Assembly (NCBI GenBank): GCA_031316315.1
Contig: JADBEO010000010.1
Location: 47,791-111,790 of the forward strand
Length of the DNA stretch: 64,000 nucleotides
Source: Chelatococcus sambhunathii
GTDB taxonomy: Bacteria > Pseudomonadota > Alphaproteobacteria > Rhizobiales > Methylopilaceae
Reading direction: 5' to 3'
Position 1 is the stretch's first letter, and each line of letters starts with the position of its first letter. Both the position numbers and the translations under genes were made by a program. The notes below the pieces were generated by a model. It saw nothing but the letters and a program-made list of their open reading frames with translations, was not told the origin of the DNA and made no database searches. Shown here piece by piece: positions 47,154 to 56,108 of the stretch.

Positions 47154-47678
47154 TCAGCTTCGCCCTCGCCGCGCGCCGATCAGGGCGAGCGCGACGAGGC
47201 CGAGCGAGATCAGCGCGCTGTAGCCGGCGAGCGATACGCCGAACAGCCGCCACGCGGCGCGGTCGCAGGGCACGATGCGGGTCGTCCGCATCTGCTCGAG
47301 CAGGCCGCCGGCGGAGCTCGGCGCCGCGTTCGCCCCGGCGCAGCTGGTGGGGCCGGGCCAGAAGCTCCATTCGACGCCGGCGTGATAGGCGCCGAGCGCC
47401 GCCCCGCCGAGGAACAGGATCGCGACCAGCACGAGCAGCAGCCGCGCCGCGCCGGCGTTTCCGCGGACCGCCAGAAGCGCCGCGAGAAGCGCGAGCGGCG
47501 CGCCGAGGTAATAGGGCCAGCGCTCCCATAGACACAGCATGCAGGGCACGTAGCCGAAGACGTGCTCGAAAATCAGCGCCCCACCGACGGTCAGCGCCGC
47601 GACGACGGCGATCACCAGCGCGGCGGCGGAGACGCGGGACGAATGATGGGAACGGATGGGCGCGGGAGCGTCGGTCAT
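47154..47678 (-). CDS. dsbB: Disulphide bond formation protein B
   Basis: A 174-residue four-helix inner-membrane protein. The first cysteine pair is in YVPCMLCLWERWPYY after the first helix, and the second pair in PTSCAGANAAPS and RIVPCDRAAW, in the second periplasmic loop, which is the DsbB arrangement that reoxidises DsbA with quinone. No dsbA is nearby. The start MTDAPAPIRSHH is plausible though unsupported by a strong site. Confidence 0.93.
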   Translation of the reverse strand: MTDAPAPIRSHHSSRVSAAALVIAVVAALTVGGALIFEHVFGYVPCMLCLWERWPYYLGAPLALLAALLAVRGNAGAARLLLVLVAILFLGGAALGAYHAGVEWSFWPGPTSCAGANAAPSSAGGLLEQMRTTRIVPCDRAAWRLFGVSLAGYSALISLGLVALALIGARRGRS

Positions 47679-47966
47679 GACCTCATATGGCGCGCCTCAG
47701 CGCTCGGCTCGAAGGTTTTTTTTGTCGCGCGTTCCGGGCCGGTCGCAAAAGCCCAGAGGTACCAAGGTGTTGCCCGTCGGAAGGTCGCATTTTCAAGACT
47801 GAGCAACATGTGTGTTGAACCGCGTGTTCATGATCATAAAAGCTCAATATCCGCTGTAATACTTCTGTTTAATGAAAGTTGCGATCGCGCGGCTACTCTT
47901 TCTCTGCTGTGAGGTGGGCCGGAGTTGGTCGGAACAACCGGCCCCGCCAGTGCCACGGAGAGCCCA

Positions 47967-48941
47967 ATGGCGTTACTAGGCCTGAAACTCGGACATATCG
48001 TCGACGACGTTTTCGACACGCTTGACCACATACTTGGCAAGGACCTGAGCACCGATGTCGGAGACCTCGTCCCCGGCAAGCTGATCGAATCGCTCGGCAA
48101 GTCGCTCGACGGGCTGCTGACAGGCGGTTCGCACGACCTTCTGGACGACCTGCTCTCGAACGACGTCCTGGACGTCAACCTCCTCAACAACATCCTGTCC
48201 GGGAAGACTCTCGACCTCGGCGACCTCGAGGGCCTGCTGTCGGGCGCCACGAACAGCCTCGGCGACATCCTCGACGACGTGTTCGACGACGGCCTGCTCG
48301 GGATCGGCGGCACCTCGCTTAACGTGGAGGAGTTGCTCAATCTGAACGGCTCCCAGCTCGGCGACGTCACGACCTTCGTCACCAGTCTGATCGGCACGAT
48401 CCTGAAGGCGACCGGCGGCGTCGCGGACATCGACGAAGTGCTCGACAGCGTTCTGAGCGGCGACGACAAGCTCAGAGGCGACGGCAAGGACAACGAGATC
48501 GATGGCCATCGCGGCGACGACACGATCTACGGCGTCGGCGGCGACGACACGCTGATCGGAAGCCAAGGCGAGGACGTGCTCAAGGGCGGCTCGGGCGACG
48601 ACCATCTGGTCGGCGGCGCGGACGTCGACGTGATGTATGGCGGCAAGGGCGCCGACATTTTCGTCTTCAGCGAAGACGACACCGGGATTGGACCGGGCCA
48701 GCGCGACCTCATCAAGGACTTCGGCAAGGGCGGCGACGAACTCGCCTTCAAGGGCTTTGGCGAGGACTTCGACTTCATCGGCAAGCATGGCTTCTCGGGC
48801 GACGGCCACGCCGAGATCTCATGGAAGTTCAAGGGCGACTACACGCTGGTGAAGGGCGACGTCGACGGCGACGGCCAAGCCGATTTCGCGATCGAGATCG
48901 CCGGCAAGCACCATCTGTCCTCGTCCGACTTCATCCTCTGA
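47967..48941 (+). CDS. Secreted RTX calcium-binding protein
   Basis: A 324-residue protein. The first 160 residues are an unusual leucine/aspartate-rich segment (DDLLSNDVLDVNLLNNIL, LSGATNSLGDILDDVF) without recognised domain. From about residue 170 follow six RTX nonapeptide-like repeats (GHRGDDTIYG, GVGGDDTLIG, GSGDDHLVGG and others) that fold into a calcium beta-roll, then a C-terminal domain like that of serralysins (ADIFVFSEDD, ending SSSDFIL) that carries the type I secretion signal. The ATG at 47967 follows GGAG. The 288-bp upstream gap is AT-rich and probably holds the promoter. No ABC exporter is in the window. Confidence 0.85.
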   Translation: MALLGLKLGHIVDDVFDTLDHILGKDLSTDVGDLVPGKLIESLGKSLDGLLTGGSHDLLDDLLSNDVLDVNLLNNILSGKTLDLGDLEGLLSGATNSLGDILDDVFDDGLLGIGGTSLNVEELLNLNGSQLGDVTTFVTSLIGTILKATGGVADIDEVLDSVLSGDDKLRGDGKDNEIDGHRGDDTIYGVGGDDTLIGSQGEDVLKGGSGDDHLVGGADVDVMYGGKGADIFVFSEDDTGIGPGQRDLIKDFGKGGDELAFKGFGEDFDFIGKHGFSGDGHAEISWKFKGDYTLVKGDVDGDGQADFAIEIAGKHHLSSSDFIL

Positions 48942-48991
48942 CGCCGATACGGCGGGTCGCGGCTCCCCCAAGCCGGCCAGACCCGACGGGA

Positions 48992-49021
48992 GGGCGACGT
49001 CCTCGGGACGTCGCCCTTTTT
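48992..49021 (+). terminator. Rho-independent terminator of the RTX gene
   Basis: A perfect 11-bp stem (48992-49002 with 49006-49016) with a TCG loop, directly followed by five T. It begins 50 bases after the RTX stop and also lies before the convergent mgtC end. Confidence 0.9.
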
Positions 49022-49043
49022 CGCGACGTCGGCGCGGCAGTCG

Positions 49044-49718
49044 TCAGCCTTCGTCTCCGGCGTCGAGCTCCACGTTCGGCAGCGCTGCGATCGCGCGGGC
49101 GATCTCGTCGACGCTGGTCTGAGAGAGCCTCACGAAGGAAATGGTGATCTCGTCGAAGCCCTCGCGCGCGCTCGGCCGCGCGACGAAGGTCCTGACGCGC
49201 GATGCGCGCGGACCGGCGATCTCATGCAGCCTGTCGATCGTGAGGGCGCCACGGAGAGCGACGAGCCTGAGGTCGCGGGCGCGCATCCTGTCGCGATAGC
49301 GCTCCTCCAGCGGCTTCACGCCCGCGAGGATGGCGACCACGATGATGGTGGCGGCCGCGCTCGCGACATAGAGGCCGCCGCCGATCGCGAGGCCGATGGC
49401 CGCCACGCCCCAGATGCTCGCCGCGGTCGTCAGGCCCCGCACCACCTCGCCGCGCAGCAGGATCGTCCCGGCGCCGAGGAAGCTCACGCCCGAAATCACC
49501 TGCGCCGCGACGCGGGACGGGTCGAAGGAGGTCTGGCCGGTCGCGCGCACGTCGTCGAAGCCGTAGGCCGAGACGATCATGGCGAGGCACGCTCCGACGC
49601 AGACCAGCATGTGGGTGCGGAGTCCCGCGGCCCATTGCAGCCGCTCCCGCTCGACCCCGACGATGCTGCCGGCGGCGGCCGCCGCCACGAGACGGCCGAC
49701 GAGCTCTGCATTGGTCAA
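49044..49718 (-). CDS. mgtC: MgtC/SapB family membrane protein
   Basis: A 224-residue protein with the MgtC core: GVERERLQWAAGLRTHMLV, ISGVSFLGAGTILLRGE and GLTTAASIWGVAAIGLAIG over about five membrane helices, plus a cytoplasmic C-terminal domain. The start is a TTG at 49718 that overlaps the pit stop (TTGA), with GGGAGG six bases upstream. MgtC-type proteins affect magnesium/phosphate homeostasis; the link to the phosphate transporter is in keeping with its known effect on phosphate uptake in Salmonella. Confidence 0.87.
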   Translation of the reverse strand: MTNAELVGRLVAAAAAGSIVGVERERLQWAAGLRTHMLVCVGACLAMIVSAYGFDDVRATGQTSFDPSRVAAQVISGVSFLGAGTILLRGEVVRGLTTAASIWGVAAIGLAIGGGLYVASAAATIIVVAILAGVKPLEERYRDRMRARDLRLVALRGALTIDRLHEIAGPRASRVRTFVARPSAREGFDEITISFVRLSQTSVDEIARAIAALPNVELDAGDEG

Positions 49719-50731
49719 GCTGCGCCTCCCGCGAAGAAGCGGGTCATCCAGTAGGTCGCGGCTGCGATCGCCGCGGCGGCGGGGATGGTGATCACCCAGG
49801 CGACGACGATGTCGCTGGCGACGCCCCAGCGCACCGCCGAGGCGCGCCGCGCCGAGCCGACGCCGACGATCGCGCCGGTGATGGTGTGGGTGGTGGAGAC
49901 CGGGACGCCGAGCCAGGTCGCGCCGAACAGGGTGAGCGCCCCGCCCGTCTCGGCGCAGAATCCCTGCATCGGATTGAGCCGGGTGATGCGCGAGCCCATG
50001 GTGTGGACGATCCGCCAGCCGCCCATCAGCGTGCCGAGCGCCATCGCCGCCTGGCAGGACAGCACGACCCACAGCGGCACGTGGAACTCGCCGCCATAGA
50101 CGCCCTGGCTGTAAAGCAGCACGGCGATGATCCCCATCGTCTTCTGCGCGTCGTTGCCGCCATGGCCGAGCGAATACAGCGACGCCGAGACAAACTGGCC
50201 GATCCGGAAGGTGCGGTCGACCGCGAAGGGCGTGGCGCGCACGAAAGCCCAGGTGACGGCGAGCACCAGCAGCAAAGCCAGCACGAAGCCGGTGAGCGGC
50301 GACAGCACGATCGCGGCGATGGTCTTCAGCAGTCCCGACCAGACGATGGCGGAAAAGCCGGTCTTGGCGAGGCCGGCGCCGACGAGGCCGCCGATCAGCG
50401 CGTGGCTCGACGAGGAGGGGATCCCGAGCCCCCAAGTGATCAGGTTCCAGGCGATCGCGCCGACGAGCGCGGCGAAGATCACCGCCGGCGTCACGATGTC
50501 GGCGGAGACGATGCCGCGCCCAATGGTCTCCGCCACGTGCAGCCCGAAGAACAGGAAGGCGATGAAGTTGAAGAACGCCGCCCAGAACACGGCGTAGCGC
50601 GGCTTCAGGACCCGGGTCGAAACGATGGTCGCGATCGAGTTCGCGGCGTCGTGGAGGCCGTTGAGGAAATCGAAGGCGAGCGCGACGCCGATCAGCGCGA
50701 CGAGCAGCGGGAAGGACAGCGCGGCGTCCAT
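49715..50731 (-). CDS. pit: Low-affinity inorganic phosphate transporter (PiT family)
   Basis: A 338-residue PiT permease with about ten helices. The two signature repeats are FDFLNGLHDAANSIATIVST near the N-terminus and SLGHGGNDAQKTMGIIAVLL in the middle, each with the conserved GxxNDxx motif of phosphate binding. It imports metal-phosphate complexes. DUF47, encoded 52 bp upstream, is the usual partner. Confidence 0.93.
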   Translation of the reverse strand: MDAALSFPLLVALIGVALAFDFLNGLHDAANSIATIVSTRVLKPRYAVFWAAFFNFIAFLFFGLHVAETIGRGIVSADIVTPAVIFAALVGAIAWNLITWGLGIPSSSSHALIGGLVGAGLAKTGFSAIVWSGLLKTIAAIVLSPLTGFVLALLLVLAVTWAFVRATPFAVDRTFRIGQFVSASLYSLGHGGNDAQKTMGIIAVLLYSQGVYGGEFHVPLWVVLSCQAAMALGTLMGGWRIVHTMGSRITRLNPMQGFCAETGGALTLFGATWLGVPVSTTHTITGAIVGVGSARRASAVRWGVASDIVVAWVITIPAAAAIAAATYWMTRFFAGGAA

Positions 50732-50783
50732 CAGCGGCCGTCGTCGCCGGGCATGGCGGAGCGCGCGCGGACATCCGCCATCC

Positions 50784-51428
50784 TCATACGTTCTCCACCA
50801 CGATGGCGCTGATCGTGTTGGCGACGTCCTCGAATTTGTCGACCACGTCCTCGAGGTCGCCATAGATCTCGCGGCCGATGATGTAGGCCATCGGGTCCGA
50901 TCGGCCGACCTCGCGAAACAGCTGCTTCACGCCCTGGTCGTGCAGGTCGTCGGAGCGGCCCTCGACCTTGACGATCTGCTCGGTGAGCCGGCCGAGGGCC
51001 TCGGCGTTCTTGCCGACTGCGCTCAGCAGCGGGATCGCCTGGCGTGTGAGCTGCGCGGCCTCGACCACCGTGTCGCCCATCTCCCGCATCAGCGGATCGA
51101 AGGTCCGTAGCTCGTAGAGCGTCACAGCCTTGACGGTCTGGTTCATCTGATCGATCGCGTCGTCCATAGCCTGGATCAGGCCGGTGATGTCGCTGCGGTC
51201 GAACGGGGTGATGAAGCTGCGGTTGACCGCCAGCAGCACCTCGCGAGCGATGTCGTCGGCGAGATCCTCCTGCCGCACGATCTCGGCGCAATGCTTCGGC
51301 ACGGCGTCGCCGCCCTCAAGCAGGGCCCTCAGCGATCCGGCGCCGGCGACGAGCGTCTCGGAATGGCGCGAGAACAGCTCGAAGAAGCTGTCCTCCCTGG
51401 GCATGAGACGTCGAAAAATACCAAGCAT
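50784..51428 (-). CDS. DUF47 family phosphate transport regulator (PhoU-like)
   Basis: A 214-residue, all-helical protein of the DUF47/TIGR00153 family. MLGIFRRLMPREDSFFELF is the family start; helices carry paired acidic residues (ALRDFDPL-type and KVEGRSDDLHDQGV) that bind metals in PhoU relatives. It accompanies and regulates PiT. The ATG at 51428 has GGAGG eight bases before; another ATG at 51443 is less well placed. Confidence 0.92.
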   Translation of the reverse strand: MLGIFRRLMPREDSFFELFSRHSETLVAGAGSLRALLEGGDAVPKHCAEIVRQEDLADDIAREVLLAVNRSFITPFDRSDITGLIQAMDDAIDQMNQTVKAVTLYELRTFDPLMREMGDTVVEAAQLTRQAIPLLSAVGKNAEALGRLTEQIVKVEGRSDDLHDQGVKQLFREVGRSDPMAYIIGREIYGDLEDVVDKFEDVANTISAIVVENV

Positions 51429-51465
51429 CCGAGATGCCTCCATGCGCCGGCATGACAGATTTGTG

Positions 51466-51912
51466 TCAGTCGGCGCCGGATGCCAGCTTTTCGGGAAAGA
51501 CAGCGAGAAGCTCGCGAAGCTCGGGCTCCTCGACCAGTTCGGCCGCCCTCGCATGCGGATACCACTCCCGGATGCGCTCGGCCCGCTCGGGCCAGTCGTC
51601 CGCCTGCTCGTTGACTGCCATCGCGAAGAGTTCGACCCGCACCGCCTGCGACTGCCCGGAGCGCAGCCGCTTGAGGTAGCGGAACGAGCCGATGGCCGGC
51701 CCCCCCTCGCCCGCCACGCCCGCCTCCTCGAAGGCCTCGCGCAGACCGGTCCCGAGCGGCCCGAGCTTCTTGATCAGCCAGCCGCGCGGAACCATCCACC
51801 GGCGGGTCTCGCGGGTGGTGATCAGCAGGATCTCGGGCTCGCCGCCCTCGATCACGCGATAGGGGACGACGCCGAACTGCAGTCGCTCGCGCTTGCGGAA
51901 TTTGCGTGGCAT
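51466..51912 (-). CDS. NUDIX hydrolase
   Basis: A 148-residue NUDIX protein. The catalytic helix reads GPLGTGLREAFEEAGV, with the metal-binding REAFEE present but the first glutamate of the classical box absent, as in some diphosphoinositol-polyphosphate-type relatives. The substrate is a nucleoside diphosphate derivative or polyphosphate; not determined. The ATG at 51912 starts MPRKFRKRERLQFGVVP. It lies between dedA and DUF47 with short gaps in one direction. Confidence 0.88.
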   Translation of the reverse strand: MPRKFRKRERLQFGVVPYRVIEGGEPEILLITTRETRRWMVPRGWLIKKLGPLGTGLREAFEEAGVAGEGGPAIGSFRYLKRLRSGQSQAVRVELFAMAVNEQADDWPERAERIREWYPHARAAELVEEPELRELLAVFPEKLASGAD

Positions 51913-51995
51913 GGCCGTGAAACTGGAGGCGGGGCAGACCCGATCAATCAGCCCTGTCGAAATTTGTTCCCGCGGCGAATGAGGCGCGGGCAGCG

Positions 51996-52577
51996 TCAGA
52001 CGACGTATTTCACCAGCACGAATCCGCCGACGACCACGACGAGCAAAAGAATGGCCGACAGCTCGAGACGGGTCTCGATGAATTCGCGAACCGGTTCGCC
52101 GTACCGCTTCAGGAGCCAGCCGACGGCGAGGAACCGCAGGATGCGGGACACCAGCGACAGGAAGAAGAATAGCACCACGTCGTAGCCGGCGAAGCCGGAG
52201 GTGATGGAGACCAGCTTGTAGGGGATCGGGGTGAGGCCCTTCAGCAGGATGATCCACAAGCCCCACTTGGCGTAGGCCTCGCGGAACATGTCCATCTTCT
52301 CGCCGTAGCCGTAGAGCTGGATGATCCAGAGGCCGAGCGTGTCGTAGAGCAGCGCGCCGATGGCGTAGCCGAGCATGCCGCCCAGCGTCGAGGCGATCCC
52401 GCACATGATGGCGAGCCGGTAGGCGCGCTCCGGGCGCGCCAGCGTCATCGGCACGAGCAGAATGTCGGGCGGTAGCGGGAAGAACGACGCTTCGGCGAAG
52501 GACACCCCGAACAGGGCGGCGTTAGCCTTCGGTCCCGCGGCGAGCGAGAGCGTCCAGTCGTACAGCCGTCTCAGCAT
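51996..52577 (-). CDS. DedA/YqaA family (VTT domain) membrane protein
   Basis: A 193-residue membrane protein of the SNARE-associated/VTT group: FGVSFAEASFFPLPPDILLV, the re-entrant loop KGLTPIPYKLVSITSGFAG with its prolines, and a final hydrophobic helix (AILLLVVVVGGFVLV). DedA proteins help with lipid carrier flipping and membrane potential. The ATG at 52577 gives MLRRLYDWTLSLA; a longer form is unlikely because upstream codons are polar and unconserved in pattern. Confidence 0.88.
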   Translation of the reverse strand: MLRRLYDWTLSLAAGPKANAALFGVSFAEASFFPLPPDILLVPMTLARPERAYRLAIMCGIASTLGGMLGYAIGALLYDTLGLWIIQLYGYGEKMDMFREAYAKWGLWIILLKGLTPIPYKLVSITSGFAGYDVVLFFFLSLVSRILRFLAVGWLLKRYGEPVREFIETRLELSAILLLVVVVGGFVLVKYVV

Positions 52578-52737
52578 GCGAAGTCTTTCGCGACGGCCGT
52601 CGTCGGCCCGGGGATCGGAGACGAAGCGCCTCTTGCGCGCAAAATCAAGCCCATAACGCCGCTGGCGCTCCACGAGACTCTTGCGCGGCCGAACGCTTTG
52701 GCGTCCGTTGCCGCGAGGAAACGCCCTTGGGGTGCAA

Positions 52738-53277
52738 ATGATAAAAACAATTGCGGCGGCGATGCTTGCCGCCAGCGCGCTGACCGGCGCGGCCTGCCTC
52801 GCGTCCGAGAGCGGAGCGGCGGCGCTGCGCGAGATCGACCAGCTGGACAAGGCCGTCGAGGACGCCTGGGTCAAAGCGCCGCTGACCGAGCGCCGCGCGA
52901 TCTTCGTCGAGCAGCCCGCCGAGACCTACGGCGCCTGGGAGGCGCGCAGGTCGAACGTCTTCAAGCCGGGCGAGAACCTGCTCACCTACGTCGAGCCGGT
53001 CGGCTACGTCTGGAAGGACGCCGGCGACGGCTGGCTGAACTTCGGCTTCGTGATGGATTTCAAGATCAAGACGCCGGACGGCCGCATCCTCGGCGGGCAG
53101 GACGCCTACAAGCGCTTCGAGTTCAGGACCAGGTTCCGGAACCGCGAGGTGTTCATCAACCTGAAGATGACGCTGACCGGCATCCCGGACGGCGACTACG
53201 TGCTGGTCTACACGTTGCACGATCTCGGCAGCGACAAGCAGTCGAGCTTCGAGCAGCCGTTCAGGATCGCGTCCTGA
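52738..53277 (+). CDS. Exported protein of unknown function
   Basis: A 179-residue periplasmic protein with a signal peptide (MIKTIAAAMLAASALTGAACL). The mature part has EIDQLDKAVEDAWVKAPLTE and a beta-rich domain (DFKIKTPDGRILGG, FINLKMTLTGIPDGDYVLVY, ending in FEQPFRIAS) of a kind seen in conserved alphaproteobacterial exported proteins. Function unknown. The ATG at 52738 was chosen for the signal peptide. It is divergent from dedA; tRNA-Leu follows it. Confidence 0.75.
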   Translation: MIKTIAAAMLAASALTGAACLASESGAAALREIDQLDKAVEDAWVKAPLTERRAIFVEQPAETYGAWEARRSNVFKPGENLLTYVEPVGYVWKDAGDGWLNFGFVMDFKIKTPDGRILGGQDAYKRFEFRTRFRNREVFINLKMTLTGIPDGDYVLVYTLHDLGSDKQSSFEQPFRIAS

Positions 53278-53353
53278 CGAGGGCCGACGCGATTGACACT
53301 GCGGCGGACGATGGACATCGTGCCGCCGCCGTCCGGGCTTCGCCCGAACCGTC

Positions 53354-53440
53354 GCGGGCGTGGCGGAACTGGTAGACGCGCCGGACTCAAAATCCGGTTC
53401 TGGCGACAGAGTGTCGGTTCGATTCCGACCGCCCGCACCA
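53354..53440 (+). tRNA. tRNA-Leu (anticodon CAA)
   Basis: An 87-base class II tRNA including an encoded CCA end. The acceptor stem GCGGGCG (53354-53360) pairs with CGCCCGC (53430-53436); the anticodon stem CCGGA/TCCGG encloses the loop CTCAAAA, giving anticodon CAA for the UUG codon. The long variable arm typical of leucine tRNAs and the T-arm GGTTCGATTCC are present. Confidence 0.95.
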
Positions 53441-53587
53441 CCTCGCCGCCGAGCGCCTGCCACAGGCGCCGCCGATGGTCGAAGGTCACGGACCTGAGCT
53501 ACCTCGAGAACGTCTCGGCGAGAACGTCGCTCGCAAGTTTTCCCTACGAGCGCGAGCTCATCCGCGACTGGTTCCGCGACCGCATCT

Positions 53588-55009
53588 TCAGAGGCCGGCC
53601 GCCGCTGCGCTGAGGGCCGCCCGCTCCATCGCACGTTCCAGCGCCGCGAAGACGCCCTCGTCGGCCATCTGCGCCACATTGAAACGCATGAAGCCGGAGG
53701 CGGTCTGAGAGACGCTGAAGACGTTTCCGGGCGCGAGCACGAGATTCTCCGCCATGGCCGCTTTGGCGACCTCCGCGGAGTCGCAGGCGCCAGGCAGCCG
53801 GCGCCAGAGGTAGAAGCCGCCGCGCGGCTCGGTCCAGGATTCGAGCCCAAGCCGATCGAGGCGCTCTCCGACCGTCCGTCGCGCCTTCGTCAGGCGACGG
53901 CGCAGTTCCTCCATGTGCTTCCGGTAGGAGCCGCCCGACAGCACGCCGGCGATGAGCTCGGTCGCGACCGGGCTCGGACCGCCGAAGCTGGTCGCGACCT
54001 GAAGGTCGATCAGGCCTTCGATGATGTCTCTCCGAGCGGCGATATGCCCGCAGCGCACGGAAGCCGAGATCGTCTTCGAGAAGCTGCCGATCCGGATGAC
54101 GCGGTCGAGCCCGTCCAGCGCCGCCAGCCTCGGCGACGGCGACGGCTCGAAGTCGGCGAAGATGTCGTCCTCGACGATCGCGAGATCGTGGGCCGCGGCG
54201 GCGCTGAGCAGGCGGTGCGCTGTCTGCGGCGAGAGGCTCGCGCCGGTCGGATTGTGGATCGCGGAGTTGGTGACGTAGAGGCGCGGCTTCTCCTCGGCCA
54301 GGACGCGCTCGAAGGCGGCGACGTCGGGCCCGGTGCGCGTGTACGGCGCGCCGACGATCCGGACCTGGTGGGCGCGCAGCAGCGCCTGAAAGTTGAAGTA
54401 GCAGGGGTCGTCGACCAGCACGGCATCGCCCGGCCGAAGCAGCAGGCGGCAGATCAGGTCGATCGCCTGCGTGCCGGAGCCGGTCAGGATGATCTGGTCG
54501 AGCGCAGCCTCGACGCCCTCCGCGGCTAGGCGCGCGAGCAGGTGGCGCCTGAGCGCGAGCGAACCTCGCGTGCCGCCATAATACGTCAGCGCGGCGGCGT
54601 CGGCCCGGGCGAGGTTCCTGAGGCCCCGCCGGAGCGCCGCCTCGGGCATCCATTCGGCCGGCAACCAGCCGCAGCCGGGCTTCACGACCGACGCCTCCGC
54701 ATCCAGCGACTGTTTGGACACCCAGAACGGGTCGACGATCCGCTCGCGCGGCGCGCCGGCGTCCGAAAGCGACAGCGGCGGCGCGCCCACGTCCGTGACG
54801 TAGAAGCCCGCGCCGCGCCGAGCGCGGATCAACCCTTCAGCGGCCAGACGGTCGTAGGCTTCGACGACGGTCGAAGGCGACACGCCCATGAGTTCGGCGA
54901 AGCGGCGGACCGAGGGCAGCCGATCGCCCGGCCCGAGCGCCCGCGAGGCGATCCGCGCGCGGACCTGCCTTGTCAGTCCCTCAATGCGCGTGGGCTCTCT
55001 TGTCGCCAT
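53588..55009 (-). CDS. MocR/GntR-type regulator with aminotransferase-like domain
   Basis: A 473-residue protein. Residues 1-75 form a GntR winged helix ([40 protein letters not shown]), and 110-470 a fold-type I aminotransferase domain with PLP-binding motifs ([18 protein letters not shown] contains the lysine in SFSK). MocR regulators sense PLP and amino-acid ligands. It is divergent from an EamA transporter gene, the commonest arrangement for this family, and probably controls it. Confidence 0.9.
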   Translation of the reverse strand: MATREPTRIEGLTRQVRARIASRALGPGDRLPSVRRFAELMGVSPSTVVEAYDRLAAEGLIRARRGAGFYVTDVGAPPLSLSDAGAPRERIVDPFWVSKQSLDAEASVVKPGCGWLPAEWMPEAALRRGLRNLARADAAALTYYGGTRGSLALRRHLLARLAAEGVEAALDQIILTGSGTQAIDLICRLLLRPGDAVLVDDPCYFNFQALLRAHQVRIVGAPYTRTGPDVAAFERVLAEEKPRLYVTNSAIHNPTGASLSPQTAHRLLSAAAAHDLAIVEDDIFADFEPSPSPRLAALDGLDRVIRIGSFSKTISASVRCGHIAARRDIIEGLIDLQVATSFGGPSPVATELIAGVLSGGSYRKHMEELRRRLTKARRTVGERLDRLGLESWTEPRGGFYLWRRLPGACDSAEVAKAAMAENLVLAPGNVFSVSQTASGFMRFNVAQMADEGVFAALERAMERAALSAAAAGL

Positions 55010-55035
55010 GGCGCTTTTCCCGAAAGCGTACGCCT

Positions 55036-55052
55036 ACTGTCACCAGTACAGT
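55036..55052. promoter_or_regulatory. Inverted repeat ACTGT-N7-ACAGT, putative MocR operator
   Basis: Perfect 5-bp arms (55036-55040 and 55048-55052) in the intergenic region of the MocR gene and its divergent transporter. AT-rich sequence follows it. Position suits autoregulation and transporter control, but the arms are short and the evidence is positional. Confidence 0.35.
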
Positions 55053-55161
55053 TTATTCGAATTGTATGCTTCCGTTCGTGGCCACGCGATAGCCGTCCCG
55101 CTAATCCGGAACGCGGTCGGACGACGGGCGCCAAGAGATCAGGCGCCGAGAGGGCGCGTGG

Positions 55162-56022
55162 ATGGACCGGACGACGGCGGGTTGGGGCAGCGGGTTTCTC
55201 GGCATGCTCATCTTCAGCGGGTCGCTGCCGGCGACGCGCGTCGCGGTGGCGAGTTTTTCCCCGATGTTCCTAACCTCGGCCCGGGCCGTAATCGCCGCGC
55301 TGCTCGGCGGCCTCCTGCTCGTCGCGCTAAGGCAGAAGCCGCCGGCCCGCGCCGATCTCACTCCGCTCGCGATCGTCGCGCTCGGCGTCGTCGTCGGCTT
55401 TCCGCTGCTCACCGCGCTCGCGCTCCAGCGCGTCACGGCCGCCCATTCGATCGTCTTCATCGGCCTGCTGCCGCTCGCGACCGCCGTGTTCGGGACGCTG
55501 CGAGGCGGCGAGCGGCCGAAGCCGGCCTTCTGGCTGTTCGCGACCCTCGGCGCGTCGACTGTGGTCGGCTTCGCGCTCTCGCGAAGCGGCGGCGGATCGG
55601 CGGCCGGCGACCTGATGATGCTCGCCGCCGTGCTGCTCTGCGGGCTCGGCTATGCGGAGGGCGCGAGCCTGTCGCGCCGGCTCGGCGGCTGGCAGGTCAT
55701 CTCATGGGCGCTGCTGCTCTCGCTGCCGCTGATGGCGACGCTGACGCTCGCCACCCTGCCGCAGAACTTGAGCGCGGCCGGCGCGCCGGCCTGGGCGGGA
55801 CTCGCCTATGTCTCGGTGTTCTCGATGCTGATCGGCTTCGTCTTCTGGTATCGCGGCCTCGCGCTGGGAGGCGTCGCGGGCGTCGGCCAGCTGCAGCTGC
55901 TGCAACCGTTCTTCGGGCTTCTGCTGGCGGCGCTCCTGCTCCACGAGCCGATCGCCTGGACGATGATCGCCTCCGCCGCCCTGGTCGTTCTCTGCGTCGC
56001 CGGCGCGAAGCGCTTCGCCTGA
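55162..56022 (+). CDS. EamA/DMT family transporter controlled by MocR
   Basis: A 286-residue protein with ten hydrophobic segments in two EamA repeats, including [20 protein letters not shown] and [19 protein letters not shown]. Transporters beside MocR regulators usually export amino acids or related compounds. The ATG at 55162 follows about 150 bp of intergenic DNA shared with the regulator gene. Confidence 0.87.
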   Translation: MDRTTAGWGSGFLGMLIFSGSLPATRVAVASFSPMFLTSARAVIAALLGGLLLVALRQKPPARADLTPLAIVALGVVVGFPLLTALALQRVTAAHSIVFIGLLPLATAVFGTLRGGERPKPAFWLFATLGASTVVGFALSRSGGGSAAGDLMMLAAVLLCGLGYAEGASLSRRLGGWQVISWALLLSLPLMATLTLATLPQNLSAAGAPAWAGLAYVSVFSMLIGFVFWYRGLALGGVAGVGQLQLLQPFFGLLLAALLLHEPIAWTMIASAALVVLCVAGAKRFA

Positions 56023-56108
56023 CGCCCTGCGGCCATGGGAGCGGTTCGCGCTTCGCGGCTTTTCCTGTATGCGGGATGCTTCTGCTCATCGGGAACGACG
56101 GCGGCGCA

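Noticed and set aside
48992..49021. Treating the RTX terminator hairpin as a REP repeat
   Set aside because: It is a perfect stem followed by a T-run and does not match the ends of either repeat family.
54888..56108. Possible N-terminal extension of BioB reaching back through the transporter gene
   Set aside because: The upstream part is out of frame with the transporter and reads as arginine-rich junk; all BioB conserved sequence begins after 56109.
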